Source: Megalopta genalis (taxonomy: Eukaryota > Arthropoda > Insecta > Hymenoptera > Halictidae). Taken from it: 64,000 nt of DNA. Numbering within the stretch: position 1 is the first letter of the stretch; every line of letters begins with the position of its first letter. Position numbers and translations under genes: made by a program. Under the pieces are notes generated by a model. That model was not told the DNA's origin. It saw only the letters and a program-made list of their open reading frames with translations, and ran no database searches. Shown one piece after another: positions 1-13,171 of the stretch. The stretch lies in assembly GCF_051020955.1 (NCBI RefSeq), contig NW_027476984.1, positions 1 to 64,000 on the forward strand. The letters run 5' to 3'.

Positions 1-2551
1 CATGGATATAAAGCTAAACCTTCTACATCGCATTGATTTGCTGCAAAATCATGTGTTTCGCATGGAATCGAAGCTAACTGGTTTGTTTCGTCTGAATTTG
101 AAGCTATGCAACTTATATCGCAAGTATCTGAAGCTAAATCATTGGTTTCGCATGGATTTAAAGCTAAACCTTCTACATCGCATTGATTTGCTGCTAAATC
201 ATGTGTATCGCATGGATTTGAAGCTAATTCGTTTGTTTCGTCTGCATATATAGCTGTGTCAATTATATTGCAAGTATCTGAAGCTAAATCATTGGTTTCG
301 CATGGATTTGAAGCTAAACCTTCTACATCGCATTGATTTGCAGCTAAATCATGTGTTTCGCATGGATTTTAAGCTAACTCGTTTGTTTCGTCTGCATTTG
401 AATCTATGTCACTTATATCGCAAGTATCTGAAGCTAAATCATTGGTTTCGCAAGGATTTGAAGCTAAACCTTTTACATCGCATTGATTTGCTGCTAAATC
501 ATGTGTTTCGCATGGATTTTAAGCTAACTCGTTTGTTTCGTCTGCATTTGAAACTATGTCACTTATATCGCAAGCATCTGAAGCTAAATCATTGGTTTCG
601 CATGGATTTGTAGCTAAACCTTCTACATCGCATTGATTTGCTGCTAAATCATGTGTTTCGCTTGGATTTGAAGCTAATTCGTTTGTTACGCATGCAGTTG
701 AATCTAAATAACGTATATCACAAGTATTTGTAGCTAAACCATTTGTTTCGCATGGATTTAAAGCTAAACCTTCTACATCGCATTGATTTGCTGCTAAATC
801 ATGTGTTTCGCATGGAATTGAATCTAACTCGTTTCTTTCGTCTGCATTTGAAACTATGTCACTTATATCGCAAGTATCCGAAGCTAAATCATTGGTTTCG
901 CATGGATTTGTAGCTAAACCTTCTACATCGCATTGATTTGAAGCTTAATTCATTTGTTCCGCATGGATTTGAAGCTAAACCTTCTATATCGCATTGATTT
1001 ACTGCTAAATCATGTGTTTCGCTTGGATTTGAATCTAATTCGTTTGTTACGCATGCAGTTGAATCTAAATAACGTATATCACAAGTATTTGTAGCTAAAC
1101 CATTTGTTTCGCATGGATTTAAATCTAAACCTTCTACATCGCATTGATTTGCTGCTAAATCATGTGTTTCGCATGAAATTGAATCTAACTGGTTTGTTTC
1201 GTCTGCATTTGAAACTATGTCACTTATATCGCAAGTGTTTGAAGCTAAATCATTCGTTTCGCATGGATTTGAAGCTAAACCTTCTACACCGCATTGATAT
1301 GAAGGTAAATCGTGTGTTTCGCTTGGTTTTGAAGCTAACTCGTTTGTTGCGTATGCAGTTGAAGCTATATCACCTATATCCCAAGTGTTTGATGCTCAAT
1401 CTTTTGTATCGCATTGATTTGATGCTAAATCATGTGATTCGCTTGGATTTGGTGCTAACTCGTTTGTTTCTTCTGCATTTGAAGCTATGCCACTTATATC
1501 GCAAGTATCTGAAGTTAAATCATTGGTTTCGCATGGATTTGAAGCTAAACCTTCTACATCGCATTGATTTGGAGCTAAATCATGTGTTTCGCATGGATTT
1601 TAAGCTAACTCGTTTGTTTCGTCTACATTTGAAATTATGTTACTTATATCGCAAGTACCTGAAGCTAAATCATTGGTTTCGCATGGATTTGAAGCTAAAC
1701 GTTCTACATCGCATTGATTTGCTGCTAAATCATGTGTTTCGCTTGGATTTGAAGCTAATTCGTTTGTTACGCATGAAGTTGAATCTAAATAACGTATATC
1801 ACAAGTATTTGTAGCTAAACCATTTGTTACGCATGGATTTAAAGCTAAACCGTCTACATCGCATTGATTTGCTGCTAAATCATGTGTTTCGCATGCATTT
1901 GAAGCTAAACCGTCTGCATCGCATTGATTTGCTGATAAATCATGTGTTTCGCATGGATTTGAAGCTAACTCGTTTGTTTCTTCTGCATTTGAAGCTATGT
2001 CACTTATATCGCAAGTGTTTGAAGCTAAATCATTTGTTTCGCATGGATTTGAAGCTAAAGCTTCTACACCGCATTGATATGAAGGTAAATCGTGTGTTTC
2101 GCATGCAATTGAAGCTAACTGCTTTGTTTCGTCCGCATTTGAATCTGTGCCACTTATATCGCAAGTATCTGAAGCTAAATCATTGGTTTCGCATGGATTT
2201 GTAGCTAAACCTTCTACATCGCACTGATTTGAAGCTAAATCATTTGTTCCGCATGGATTGGAAGCTAAACCTTCTATAGCGCATTGATTTGAAGCTAAAT
2301 CATGTGTTTCGCTTGGATATGAAGCTAACTCGTTTGTTTCGTCTGCATTTGAAGCTATATCACTTGTATCGTAAGTATTTGAAGAAAAATCATTTGTTTC
2401 GCATGGATTTGAAGCTAAACCTTCTACATCGCTTTGATTTGCTGCTAAATCATGTTTTTCGCATGGATTTGAAGCTAATTCGTTTGTTTCGTCTGCATAT
2501 AAAGCTATGTCACTTATATCGCAAGTATTTGAAGCTTAATCATTGGTTTCG
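1..2551. repeat. Domain I higher-order repeat, copy 1 (internally shortened)
   Basis: The first copy is delimited by the diagnostic segment CATGGATATAAAGCTAAACC, which recurs at 1, 2552, 6694 and 9604. This copy is 2,551 bp, about 1.6 kb shorter than the full-length copy that follows. It shares the same ordered variants: CATATATAGCTGTGTC near 245, repeated AAATAACGTATATCAC segments near 707, 1069 and 1789, and CCAAGTGTTTGATGCTCAAT near 1380. The copy boundary is an arbitrary landmark, since the true start of the HOR cannot be defined in a tandem array. Confidence 0.8.
280..429. repeat. Exemplar 150-bp pentamer (monomers A-B-C-D-E)
   Basis: This is a clear example of the second repeat level. 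Monomer A (280-309) carries AAATCATTGGTTTCGCATGG. B (310-339) carries AAACCTTCTACATCGCATTG. C (340-369) begins GCAGCT here (GCTGCT in most copies of domains I, IV and V) and carries AAATCATGTGTTTCGCATGG. D (370-399) carries AACTCGTTTGTTTCGTCTGC. E (400-429) carries TATGTCACTTATATCGCAAG. The order recurs through much of the window, with single monomers deleted, added or swapped. The monomers differ mainly in the middle and keep the GAAGCTA and TCG segments. At 150 bp the pentamer is close to the length of DNA on a nucleosome core, which may or may not matter. Confidence 0.9.
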
Positions 2552-5500
2552 CATGGATATAAAGCTAAACCTTCTACATCGCATTGATTTGCTGCAAAAT
2601 CATGTGTTTCGCATGGAATCGAAGCTAACTGGTTTGTTTCGTCTGAATTTGAAGCTATGCAACTTATATCGCAAGTATCTGAAGCTAAATCATTGGTTTC
2701 GCATGGATTTAAAGCTAAACCTTCTACATAGCATTGATTTGCTGCTAAATCATGTGTATCGCATGGATTTGAAGCTAATTCGTTTGTTTCGTCTGCATAT
2801 ATAGCTGTGTCAATTATATTGCAAGTATCTGAAGCTAAATCATTGGTTTCGCATGGATTTGAAGCTAAACCTTCTACATCGCATTGATTTGCAGCTAAAT
2901 CATGTGTTTTCGCATGGATTTTAAGCTAACTCGTTTGTTTCGTCTGCATTTGAATCTATGTCACTTATATCGCAAGTATCTGAAGCTAAATCATTGGTTT
3001 CGCAAGGATTTGAAGCTAAACCTTTTACATCGCATTGATTTGCTGCTAAATCATGTGTTTCGCATGGATTTTAAGCTAACTCGTTTGTTTCGTCTGCATT
3101 TGAAACTATGTCACTTATATAGCAAGTATCTGAAGCTAAATCATTGGTTTCGCATGGATTTGTAGCTAAACCTTCTACATCGCATTGATTTGCTGCTAAA
3201 TCATGTGTTTCGCTTGGATTTGAAGCTAATTCGTTTGTTACGCATGCAGTTGAATCTAAATAACGTATATCACAAGTATTTGTAGCTAAACCATTTGTTT
3301 CGCATGGATTTAAAGCTAAACCTTCTACATCGCATTGATTTGCTGCTAAATCATGTGTTTCGCATGGAATTGAATCTAACTCGTTTCTTTCGTCTGCATT
3401 TGAAACTATGTCACTTATATCGCAAGTATCCAAAGCTAAATCATTGGTTTCGCATGGATTTGTAGCTAAACCTTCTACATCGCATTGATTTGAAGCTTAA
3501 TCATTTGTTCCGCATGGATTTGAAGCTAAACCTTCTATATCGCATTGATTTGCTGCTAAATCATGTGTTTCGCTTGGATTTGAAGCTAATTCGTTTGTTA
3601 CGCATGCAGTTGAATCTAAATAACGTATATCACAAGTATTTGTAGCTAAACCATTTGTTTCGCATGGATTTAAATCTAAACCTTCTACATCGCATTGATT
3701 TGCTGCTAAATCATGTGTTTCGCATGAAATTGAATCTAACTGGTTTGTTTCGTCTGCATTTGAAACTATGCCACTTATACCGCAAGTACCTGAAGCTTAA
3801 TCATTGGTTTCGCATGGATTTAAAGCTAAACCTTCTACATCGCATTGATTTGCTGATAAATCATGTGTTTCGCATGGATTTGATGCTAACTCGTTTGTTT
3901 CGTCTGCATTTGAAGCTATATCACTTATATACTAAGTGTTTGAAGCTAAACCATTTGTTTCTCATGGATTTGAAGCGAAACCTTCTACACCGCATTGATA
4001 TGAAGCTAAATCATGTGTTTCGCTTGGATTTGAAGCTAATTCGTTTGTGACGCATGAAGTTGAATCTAAATAACGTATATCACAAGTATTTGTAGCTAAA
4101 CCATTTGTTACGCATGGATTTAAAGCTAAACCGTCTACATCGCATTGATTTGCTGCTAAATCATGTGTTTCGCATGCATTTGAAGCTAAACCTTCTACAT
4201 CGCATTGATTTGCTGATAAATCATGTGTTTCGCATGGATTTGAAGCTAACTCGTTTGTTTCTTCTGCATTTGAAGCTATGTCACTTATATCGCAAGTGTT
4301 TGAAGCTAAATCATTCGTTTCGCATGGATTTGAAGATAAACCTTCTACACCGCATTGATATGAAGGTAAATCGTGTGTTTCGCTTGGTTTTGAAGCTAAC
4401 TCGTTTGTTGCGTATGCAGTTGAAGCTATATCACCTATATCCCAAGTGTTTGATGCTCAATCTTTTGTATCGCATTGATTTGATGCTAAATCATGTGATT
4501 CGCTTGGATTTGGTGCTAACTCGTTTGTTTCTTCTGCATTTGAAGCTATGCCACTTATATCGCAAGTATCCGAAGCTAAATCATTGGTTTCGCATGGATT
4601 TAAAGCTAAACCTTCTTCATCGCATTGATTTGCTGCTAAGTCATGTGTTTCGCATGGATTTGAAGCTAATTCGTTTGTTGCGCATGCAGTTGAATCTAAA
4701 TAACGTATATCACAAGTATTTATAGCTAAACTATTTGTTTCGCATGGATTTAAATCTAAACCTTCTACATCGCATTGATTTGCTGCTAAATCATGTGTTT
4801 CGCATGGATTTTAAGCTAACTCGTTTGTTTCGTCTACATTTGAAATTATGTTACTTATATCGCAAGTACCTGAAGCTAAATCATTGGTTTCGCATGGATT
4901 TGAAGCTAAACGTTCTTCATCGCTTTGATTTGCTGCTAAATCATGTGTTTCGCATGCATTTGAAGCTAAACCTTCTACATCGCATTGATTTGCTGATAAA
5001 TCATGTGTTTCGCATGGATTTGAATCTAACTCGTTTGTTTCTTCTGCATTTGAAGCTATGTCACTTATATCGCAAGTGTTTGAAGCTAAATCAATTGTTT
5101 CGCATGGATTTGAAGCTAAACCTTCTACACCGCATTGATGTGAAGGTAAATCGTGTGTTTCGCTTGGTTTTGAAGCTAACTCGTTTGTTGCGTATGCAGT
5201 TGAAGCTATATCACCAATATCCCAAGTGTTTGATGCTCAATCTTTTGTATCGCATTGATTTGATGCTAAATCATGTGATTCGCTTGGATTTGGTGCTAAC
5301 TCGTTTGTTTCTTCTGCATTTGAAGCTATGTCACTTATATCGCAAGTATCCGAAGCTAAATCATTGGTTTCGCATGGATTTAAAGCTAAACCTTCTTCAT
5401 CGCATTGATTTGCTGCTAAGTCATGTGTTTCGCATGGATTTGAAGCTAATTCGTTTGTTGCGCATGCAGTTGAATCTAAATAACGTATATCACAAGTATT

Positions 5501-6693
5501 TGTAGCTAAACTATTTGTTTCGCAAGGATTTAAAGCTAAACCTTCTACATCGCATTGATTTGCTGCTAAATCATGTGTTTCGCATGCAATTGAAGCTAAC
5601 TGCTTTGTTTCGTCCGCATTTGAATCTGTGCCACTTATATCGCAAGTATCTGAAGTTAAATCATTGGTTTCGCATGGATTTGAAGCTAAACCTTCTACAT
5701 CGCATTGATTTGGAGCTAAATCATGTGTTTCGCATGGATTTTAAGCTAACTCGTTTGTTTCGTCTACATTTGAAATTATGTTACTTATATCGCAAGTACC
5801 TGAAGCTAAATCATTGGTTTCGCATGGATTTGAAGCTAAACGTTCTACATCGCATTGATTTGCTGCTAAATCATGTGTTTCGCTTGGATTTGAAGCTAAT
5901 TCGTTTGTTACGCATGAAGTTGAATCTAAATAACGTATATCACAAGTATTTGTAGCTAAACTATTTGTTTCGCATGGATTTAAAGCTAAACCGTCTACAT
6001 CGCATTGATTTGCTGCTAAATCATGTGTTTCGCATGCATTTGAAGCTAAACCTTCTACATCGCATTGATTTGCTGATAAATCATGTGTTTCGCATGGATT
6101 TGAAGCTAACTCGTTTGTTTCTTCTGCATTTGAAGCTATGTCACTTATATCGCAAGTGTTTGAAGCTAAATCATTTGTTTCGCATGGATTTGAAGCTAAA
6201 CCTTCTACACCGCATTGATATGAAGGTAAATCGTGTGTTTCGCATGCAATTGAAGCTAACTGCTTTGTTTCGTCCGCATTTGAATCTGTGCCACATATAT
6301 CGCAAGTATCTGAAGCTAAATCATTGGTTTCGCATGGATTTGTAGCTAAACCTTCTACATCGCACTGATTTGAAGCTAAATCATTTGTTCCGCATGGATT
6401 GGAAGCTACCTCCTTCTATATCGCATTGATTTGAAGCTAAATCATGTGTTTCGCTTGGATATGAAGCTAACTCGTTTGTTTCGTCTGCATTTGAAGCTAT
6501 ATCACTTGTATCGTAAGTATTTGAAGAAAAATCATTTGTTTCGCTTGGATTTGAAGCTTAACCTTCTACATCGCTTTGATTTGCTGCTAAATCATGTTTT
6601 TCGCATGGATTTGAAGCTAATTCGTTTGTTTCGTCTGCATATAAAGCTATGTCACTTATATCGCAAGTATCTGAAGCTTAATCATTGGTTTCG
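2552..6693. repeat. Domain I higher-order repeat, copy 2 (full length, 4,142 bp)
   Basis: The longest copy of this HOR in the window is 138 units plus 2 bases. It begins at the same CATGGATATAAAGC landmark and repeats the variant order of copy 1, adding about 1.6 kb of further pentamers (roughly 3.8-5.5 kb). It carries its own one-base insertion (TGTTTTCGC near 2909) that is absent at the equivalent place in copies 1 and 3. Within it, a block of about 780 bp is itself near-duplicated (roughly 4105-4725 against 4950-5505), including the CCAAGTGTTTGATGCTCAAT segment. Confidence 0.8.
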
Positions 6694-9603
6694 CATGGAT
6701 ATAAAGCTAAACCTTCTACATCGCATTGATTTGCTGCAAAATCATGTGTTTCGCATGGAATCGAAGCTAACTGGTTTGTTTCGTCTGAATTTGAAGCTAT
6801 GCAACTTATATCGCAAGTATCTGAAGCTAAATCATTGGTTTCGCATGGATTTAAAGCTAACCCTTCTACATCGCATTGATTTGCTGCTAAATCATGTGTA
6901 TCGCATGGATTTGAAGCTAATTCGTTTGTTTCGTCTGCATATATAGCTGTGTCAATTATATTGCAAGTATCTGAAGCTAAATCATTGGTTTCGCATGGAT
7001 TTGAAGCTAAACCTTCTACATCGCATTGATTTGCAGCTAAATCATATGTTTCGCATGGATTTTAAGCTAACTCGTTTGTTTCGTCTGCATTTGAATCTAT
7101 GTCACTTATATCGCAAGTATCTGAAGCTAAATCATTGGTTTCGCAAGGATTTGAAGCTAAACCTTTTACATCGCATTGATTTGCTGCTAAATCATGTGTT
7201 TCGCATGGATTTTAAGCTAACACGTTTGTTTCGTCTGCATTTGAAACTATGTCACTTATATCGCAAGTATCTGAAGCTAAATCATTGGTTTCGCATGGAT
7301 TTGTAGCTAAACCTTCTACATCGCATTGATTTGCTGCTAAATCATGTGTTTCGCTTGGATTTGAAGCTAATTCGTTTGTTACGCATGCAGTTGAATCTAA
7401 ATAACGTATATCACAAGTATTTGTAGCTAAACCATTTGTTTCGCATGGATTTATAGCTAAACCTTCTACATCGCATTGATTTGCTGCTAAATCATGTGTT
7501 TCGCATGGAATTGAATCTAACTCGTTTCTTTCGTCTGCATTTGAAACTATGTCACTTATATCGCAAGTATCCGAAGCTAAATCATTGGTTTCGCATGGAT
7601 TTGTAGCTAAACCTTCTACATCGCATTGATTTGAAGCTTAATCATTTGTTCCGCATGGATTTGAAGCTAAACCTTCTATATCGCATTGATTTGCTGCTAA
7701 ATCATGTGTTTCGCTTGGATTTGAAGCTAATTCGTTTGTTACGCATGCAGTTGAATCTAAATAACGTATATCACAAGTATTTGTAGCTAAACCATTTGTT
7801 TCGCATGGATTTAAATCTAAACCTTCTACATCGCATTGATTTGCTGCTAAATCATGTGTTTCGCATGAAATTGAATCTATCTGGTTTGTTTCGTCTGCAT
7901 TTGAAACTATGCCACTTATATCGCAAGTACCTGAAGCTTAATCATTGGTTTCGCATGGATTTAAAGCTAAACCTTCTACATCGCATTGATTTGCTGATAA
8001 ATCATGTGTTTCGCATGGATTTGATGCTAACTCGTTTGTTTCGTCTGCATTTGAAGCTATATCACTTATATACTAAGTGTTTGAAGCTAAACCATTTGTT
8101 TCTCATGGATTTGAAGCGAAACCTTCTACACCGCACAGATATGAAGCTAAATCATATGTTTCGCTTGGATTTGAAGCTAATTCGTTTGTGACGCATGAAG
8201 TTGAATCTAAATAACGTATATCACAAGTATTTGTAGCTAAACCATTTGTTACGCATGGATTTAAAGCTAAACCGTCTACATCGCATTGATTTGCTGCTAA
8301 ATCATGTGTTTCGCATGCATTTGAAGCTAAACCTTCTACATCGCATTGATTTGCTGATAAATCATGTGTTTCGCATGGATTTGAAGCTAACTCGTTTGTT
8401 TCTTCTGCATTTGAAGCTATGTCACTTATATCGCAAGTGTTTGAAGCTAAATCATTCGTTGCGCATGGATTTGAAGCTAAACCTTCTACACCGCATTGAT
8501 ATGAAGGTAAATCGTGTGTTTCGCTTGGTTTTGAAGCTAACTCGTTTGTTGCGTATGCAGTTGAAGCTATATCACCTATATCCCAAGTGTTTGATGCTCA
8601 ATCTTTTGTATCGCATTGATTTGATGCTAAATCATGTGATTCGCTTGGATTTGGTGCTAACTCGTTTGTTTCTTCTGCATTTGAAGCTATGCCACTTATA
8701 TCGCAAGTATCCGAAGCTAAATCATTGGTTTCGCATGGATTTAAAGCTAAACCTTCTTCATCGCATTGATTTGCTGCTAAGTCATGTGTTTCGCATGGAT
8801 TTGAAGCTAATTCGTTTGTTGCGCATGCAGTTGAATCTAAATAACGTATATCACAAGTATTTGTAGCTAAACTATTTGTTTCGCATGGATTTAAAGCTAA
8901 ACCGTCTACATCGCATTGATTTGCTGCTAAATCATGTGTTTCGCATGCATTTGAAGCTAAACCTTCTACATCGCATTGATTTGCTGATAAATCATGTGTT
9001 TCGCATGGATTTGAAGCTAACTCGTTTGTTTCTTCTGCATTTGAAGCTATGTCACTTATATCGCAAGTGTTTGAAGCTAAATCATTTGTTTCGCATGGAT
9101 TTGAAGCTAAACCTTCTACACCGCATTGATATGAAGGTAAATCGTGTGTTTCGCATGCAATTGAAGCTAACTGCTTTGTTTCGTCCGCTTTTGAATCTGT
9201 GCCACTTATATCGCAAGTATCTGAAGCTAAATCATTGGTTTCGCATGGATTTGTAGCTAAACCTTCTACATCGCACTGATTTGAAGCTAAATCATTTGTT
9301 CCGCATGGATTGGAAGCTAAACCTTCTATATCGCATTGATTTGAAGCTAAATCATGTGTTTCGCTTGGATATGAAGCTAACTCGTTTGTTTCGTCTGCAT
9401 TTGAAGCTATATCACTTGTATCGTAAGTATTTGAAGAAAAATCATTTGTTTCGCATGGATTTGAAGCTAAACCTTCTACATCGCTTTGATTTGCTGCTAA
9501 ATCATGTTTTTCGCATGGATTTGAAGCTAATTCGTTTGTTTCGTCTGCATATAAAGCTATGTCACTTATATCGCAAGTATCTGAAGCTTAATCATTGGTT
9601 TCG
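6694..9603. repeat. Domain I higher-order repeat, copy 3 (2,910 bp)
   Basis: This copy starts at the third occurrence of the CATGGATATAAAGC landmark and is exactly 97 units long. The first part matches copy 2 at an offset of about 4,142 with scattered single-base differences. It lacks about 1.2 kb that is present in copy 2 between roughly 4.7 and 5.9 kb. The missing length is close to a multiple of 30, as expected for unequal exchange in register. Confidence 0.8.
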
Positions 9604-11170
9604 CATGGATATAAAGCTAAACCTTCTACATCGCATTGATTTGCTGCAAAATCATGTGTTTCGCATGGATTTGAAGCTAATTCGTTTGTTTCGACTGCAT
9701 ATATAGCTGTGTCAATTATATTGCAAGTATCTGAAGCTAAATCATTGGTTTCGCATGGATTTGAAGCTAAACCTTCTACATCGCATTGATTTGCAGCTAA
9801 ATCATGTGTTTCGCATGGATTTTAAGCTAACTCGTTTGTTTCGTCTGCATTTGAATCTATGTCACTTATATCGCAAGTATCTGAAGCTAAATCATTGGTT
9901 TCGCAAGAATTTGAAGCTAAACCTTCTACATTGCATTGATTTGCTGCTAAATCATGTGTTTCGCATGGATTTTAAGCTAACTCGTTTGTTTCGTCTGCAT
10001 TTGAAACTATGTCACTTATATCGCAAGTATCTGAAGCTAAATCATTGGTTTCGCATGGATTTGTAGCTTAAACCTTCTACATCGCATTGATTTGCTGCTA
10101 AATCATGTGTTTCGCTTGGATTTGAAGCTAATTCGTTTGTTACGCATGCAGTTGAATCTAAATAACGTATATCACAAGTATTTGTAGCTAAACCATTTGT
10201 TTCGCATGGATTTAAAGCTAAACCTTCTACATCGCATTGATTTGCTGCTAAATCATGTGTTTCGCATGGAATTGAATCTAACTCGTTTCTTTCGTCTGCA
10301 TTTGAAACTATGTCACTTATATCGCAAGTATCCGAATCTAAATCATTGGTTTCGCATGGATTTGTAGCTAAACCTTCTACATCGCATTGATTTGAAGCTT
10401 AATCATTTGTTCCGCATGGATTTGAAGCTAAACCTTCTATATCGCATTGATTTGCTGCTAAATCATGTGTTTCGCTTGGATTTGAAGCTAATTCGTTTGT
10501 TACGCATGCAGTTGAATCTAAATAACGTATATCACAAGTATTTGTAGCTAAACCATTTGTTTCGCATGGATTTAAATCTAAACCTTCTACATCGCATTGA
10601 TTTGCTGCTAAATCATGTGTTTCGCATGAAATTGAATCTAACTGGTTTGTTTCGTCTGCATTTGAAACTATGCCACTTATATCGCAAGTACCTGAAGCTT
10701 AATCATTGGTTTCGCATGGATTTAAAGCTAAACCTTCTACATCGCATTGATTTGCTGATAAATCATGTGTTTCGCATGGATTTGATGCTAACTCGTTTGT
10801 TTCGTCTGCATTTGAAGCTATATCACTTATATACTAAGTGTTTGAAGCTAAACCATTTGTTTCTCATGGATTTGAAGCGAAACCATCTACACCGCATTGA
10901 TATGAAGCTAAATCATGTGTTTCGCTTGGATTTGAATTTAATTCGTTTGTGACGCATGAAGTTGAATCTAAATAACGTATATCACAAGTATTTGTAGCTA
11001 AACCATTTGTTACGCATGGATTTAAAGCTAAACCGTCTACATCGCATTGATTTGCTGCTAAATCATGTGTTTCGCATGCATTTGAAGCTAAACCTTCTAC
11101 ATCGCATTGATTTGCTGATAAATCATGTGTTTCGCATGGATTTGAAGCTAAACCTTCTACATCGCATTGA
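9604..11170. repeat. Domain I higher-order repeat, copy 4 (partial)
   Basis: The fourth copy starts at the CATGGATATAAAGC landmark. It lacks one 150-bp pentamer near its start relative to copies 1-3: the segment equivalent to 302 lies 151 bp after the landmark here and 301 bp after it in copies 1 and 3. It then follows the usual order, with AAATAACGTATATCAC segments near 10162, 10522 and 10972. The order breaks off near 11.15-11.2 kb, where domain II variants begin. A one-base insertion (TAGCTTAAACC near 10068) is private to this copy. Confidence 0.75.
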
Positions 11171-11887
11171 TTTGCTGCTAAATCATGTGTATCGCATGGA
11201 TTTTGAAGGTAACTCGATTGCTTTGTCTGCATTTGAAGCTATACCGCTTATATCCCAAGTGTTTGAAGCTAAATCATTTGTGTCGCATGGATTTGAAGCT
11301 AAACCATCTACATCGCATTGATTTGAAACATAATCATGTGTTTTGCTCGGATTTGAAGCTAACTCGTTTGTTGCGTATGCATTTGAAGCTACATCACTTA
11401 TATCGCAAGAATCTGATGCTAACTCATTTGTTTCGCATGGATTTGAAGCTAAACCATCTACATCGCATTGACTTGCAGCTAAATCATGTATTTCGCATGG
11501 ATTTTGAAGCTAACTCGATTGCTTCGTCTGAATTTGAAGCTATATCACATATATCCGAAGTGTTTGAAGCTAAATCATTTGTTTCGTATGGATTTGAAGC
11601 TAAACCTTCTACACCGCATTGATATGAAGCTAAATCATGAGTTTCGCTTGGTTTTGAAGCTAACTCGTTTGTTGCGTATGCAGTTGAAGCTATATCACCT
11701 ATATCTCAAGTGTTTGAAGCTCAATCTTTTGTATCGCATGTTATTTGAAGCTAAACCTTCTAAATCGCATTGATTTGAAGATAAATCATGTGATTCGCTT
11801 GGATTTGGAGCTAACTCGTTTGTTTCTTCTGCATTTGAAGCTATGCCACTTATATCGCAAGTATCCGAATCTAAATCATGGTTTCGC
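11171..11887. repeat. Domain I/II transition, diverged monomers
   Basis: The monomers here no longer follow the domain I order. One-base insertions (GGATTTTGAAG near 11196 and 11499) shift the 30-bp register. Other irregularities are TTTTGCTCGG near 11341, an aberrant GCATGTTATTTGAAG near 11737 and a shortened AAATCATGGTTTCG near 11872. Such irregular monomers are typical of the less homogenised edge of a satellite block. No gene or other non-repeat sequence is visible. Confidence 0.7.
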
Positions 11888-12865
11888 ATGGATTTGAAGC
11901 TAAACATTCTACATCGACTTGATTTGCAGCTAAATCATTTGTTTTGCATGGATTTGAAGCTAAATCGTTAGTATCGCCTGCATTTGAAGCTTTATCACTT
12001 GTATCGCAAGTATTTTAAGAAAAATCATTTGTTTCGCATGGATTTGAAGCTATCTCGTTTGTTTCGACTGTATTTGAAGCTACATCAATTATATCGCAAG
12101 AATTGAAGCAAAATCATTCGTGTCGCATGGATTTGAAGCTAAACCTTCTACATCGTATTGATTTTAAGCTAAATCATCTGTTTCGCTTGGATATGAAGCT
12201 AACTCGTTTGTTACGTCTGCATTTGAAGCTACATCATTTATATCGCAAGTATCTGAACCTAAATCATTTGTTTCGCATGTATTTGAAGCGAAGCCGTCCA
12301 CTTCGCACTGATTCGGAGCTAAGTCATGTGTTTCGCATGGATTTGAAGCTAACTCGTTTGTTTCGCATGCAGTTGAAGCTAAATCATGTTTATCGCACGT
12401 ATCTGAAGCTAAACAATTTGTGTCGCATGGATTTGAAGCTCAACCTTCTACATAGCATTGATTTGCAGCTAAATGATGTGTTTCGCATGGATTTGAAGCT
12501 GAATCGTTTGTTTCCCTTTCATTTGAAGCTATATCACTTATATCGCAAGTATCTCATGCTAAATCATTTGTCTCGCACGAATTTGAAGCTAATCGATGTG
12601 TTTCGCATGAATTTTAAACTATATCATATGTTTCACATGGATTTGAAGGTAATTTGTTTCGCCTGCATTTGTAGCTATATCACTTGTATCGCAAGTATTT
12701 GAAAAAAATCATTTGTATCGCATGGATTTGAAGCTAACTCGTTTACTTCGCCTGCAGTTGAATCTATATCACTTATATTGCAAGTATTCGAAGCTAAATC
12801 ATTTGTTCCGCATGGATTTGAACCTAAGACTTCTACTTCGCATTTATTTGAAGCTAAATCATGTG
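11888..12865. repeat. Domain II duplication, left copy
   Basis: About 980 bp that recurs from about 13172 at an offset of 1,284 bases, changing to 1,285 after a one-base deletion in this copy (CAAGAATTGAAGC against CAAGTATTTGAAGC). Shared private variants include AAATCGTTAGTATCGCC, TATTTTAAGAAAAATC, AAGCCGTCCACTTCGCAC, GTTTCCCTTTCATTTG and GAATTTTAAACTATATCAT. These rare shared variants make the duplication convincing despite scattered substitutions. Confidence 0.8.
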
Positions 12866-13171
12866 ATTCACTTGGCTTTGAAGCTATCTCGTTTGTTTCG
12901 CCTGCATTTGAAGCTATATCACTTGAATCGTATGTATTTGAAGAAAAATCATTTGGTTCGCATGGATTTGAAACTAAACCTTCTACATCGCATTGATTTG
13001 CAGCTAAATCATGTGTTTCGCCTAGATTTGAATCTAAACCATCCAAACCGAATTGATTTGAAGCTAAATCATGTGTGTCGCATGGACTTGATGCTAACTC
13101 GTTTGTTTCGTCTGCATTTGAAGCTATATCAATTATATCGCAAGTATATCATGCTTAATCATTTGTATCGC
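12866..13171. repeat. Linker between the domain II duplicates
   Basis: About 300 bp of ordinary 30-bp monomers that are not part of the flanking duplicates. They include GGCTTTGAAGCTATCTCG and TATGTATTTGAAGAAAAATC, variants that reappear in domains IV and V (for example near 31938, 36228 and 61140). This shows sharing of monomer types between distant parts of the array. Confidence 0.65.
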
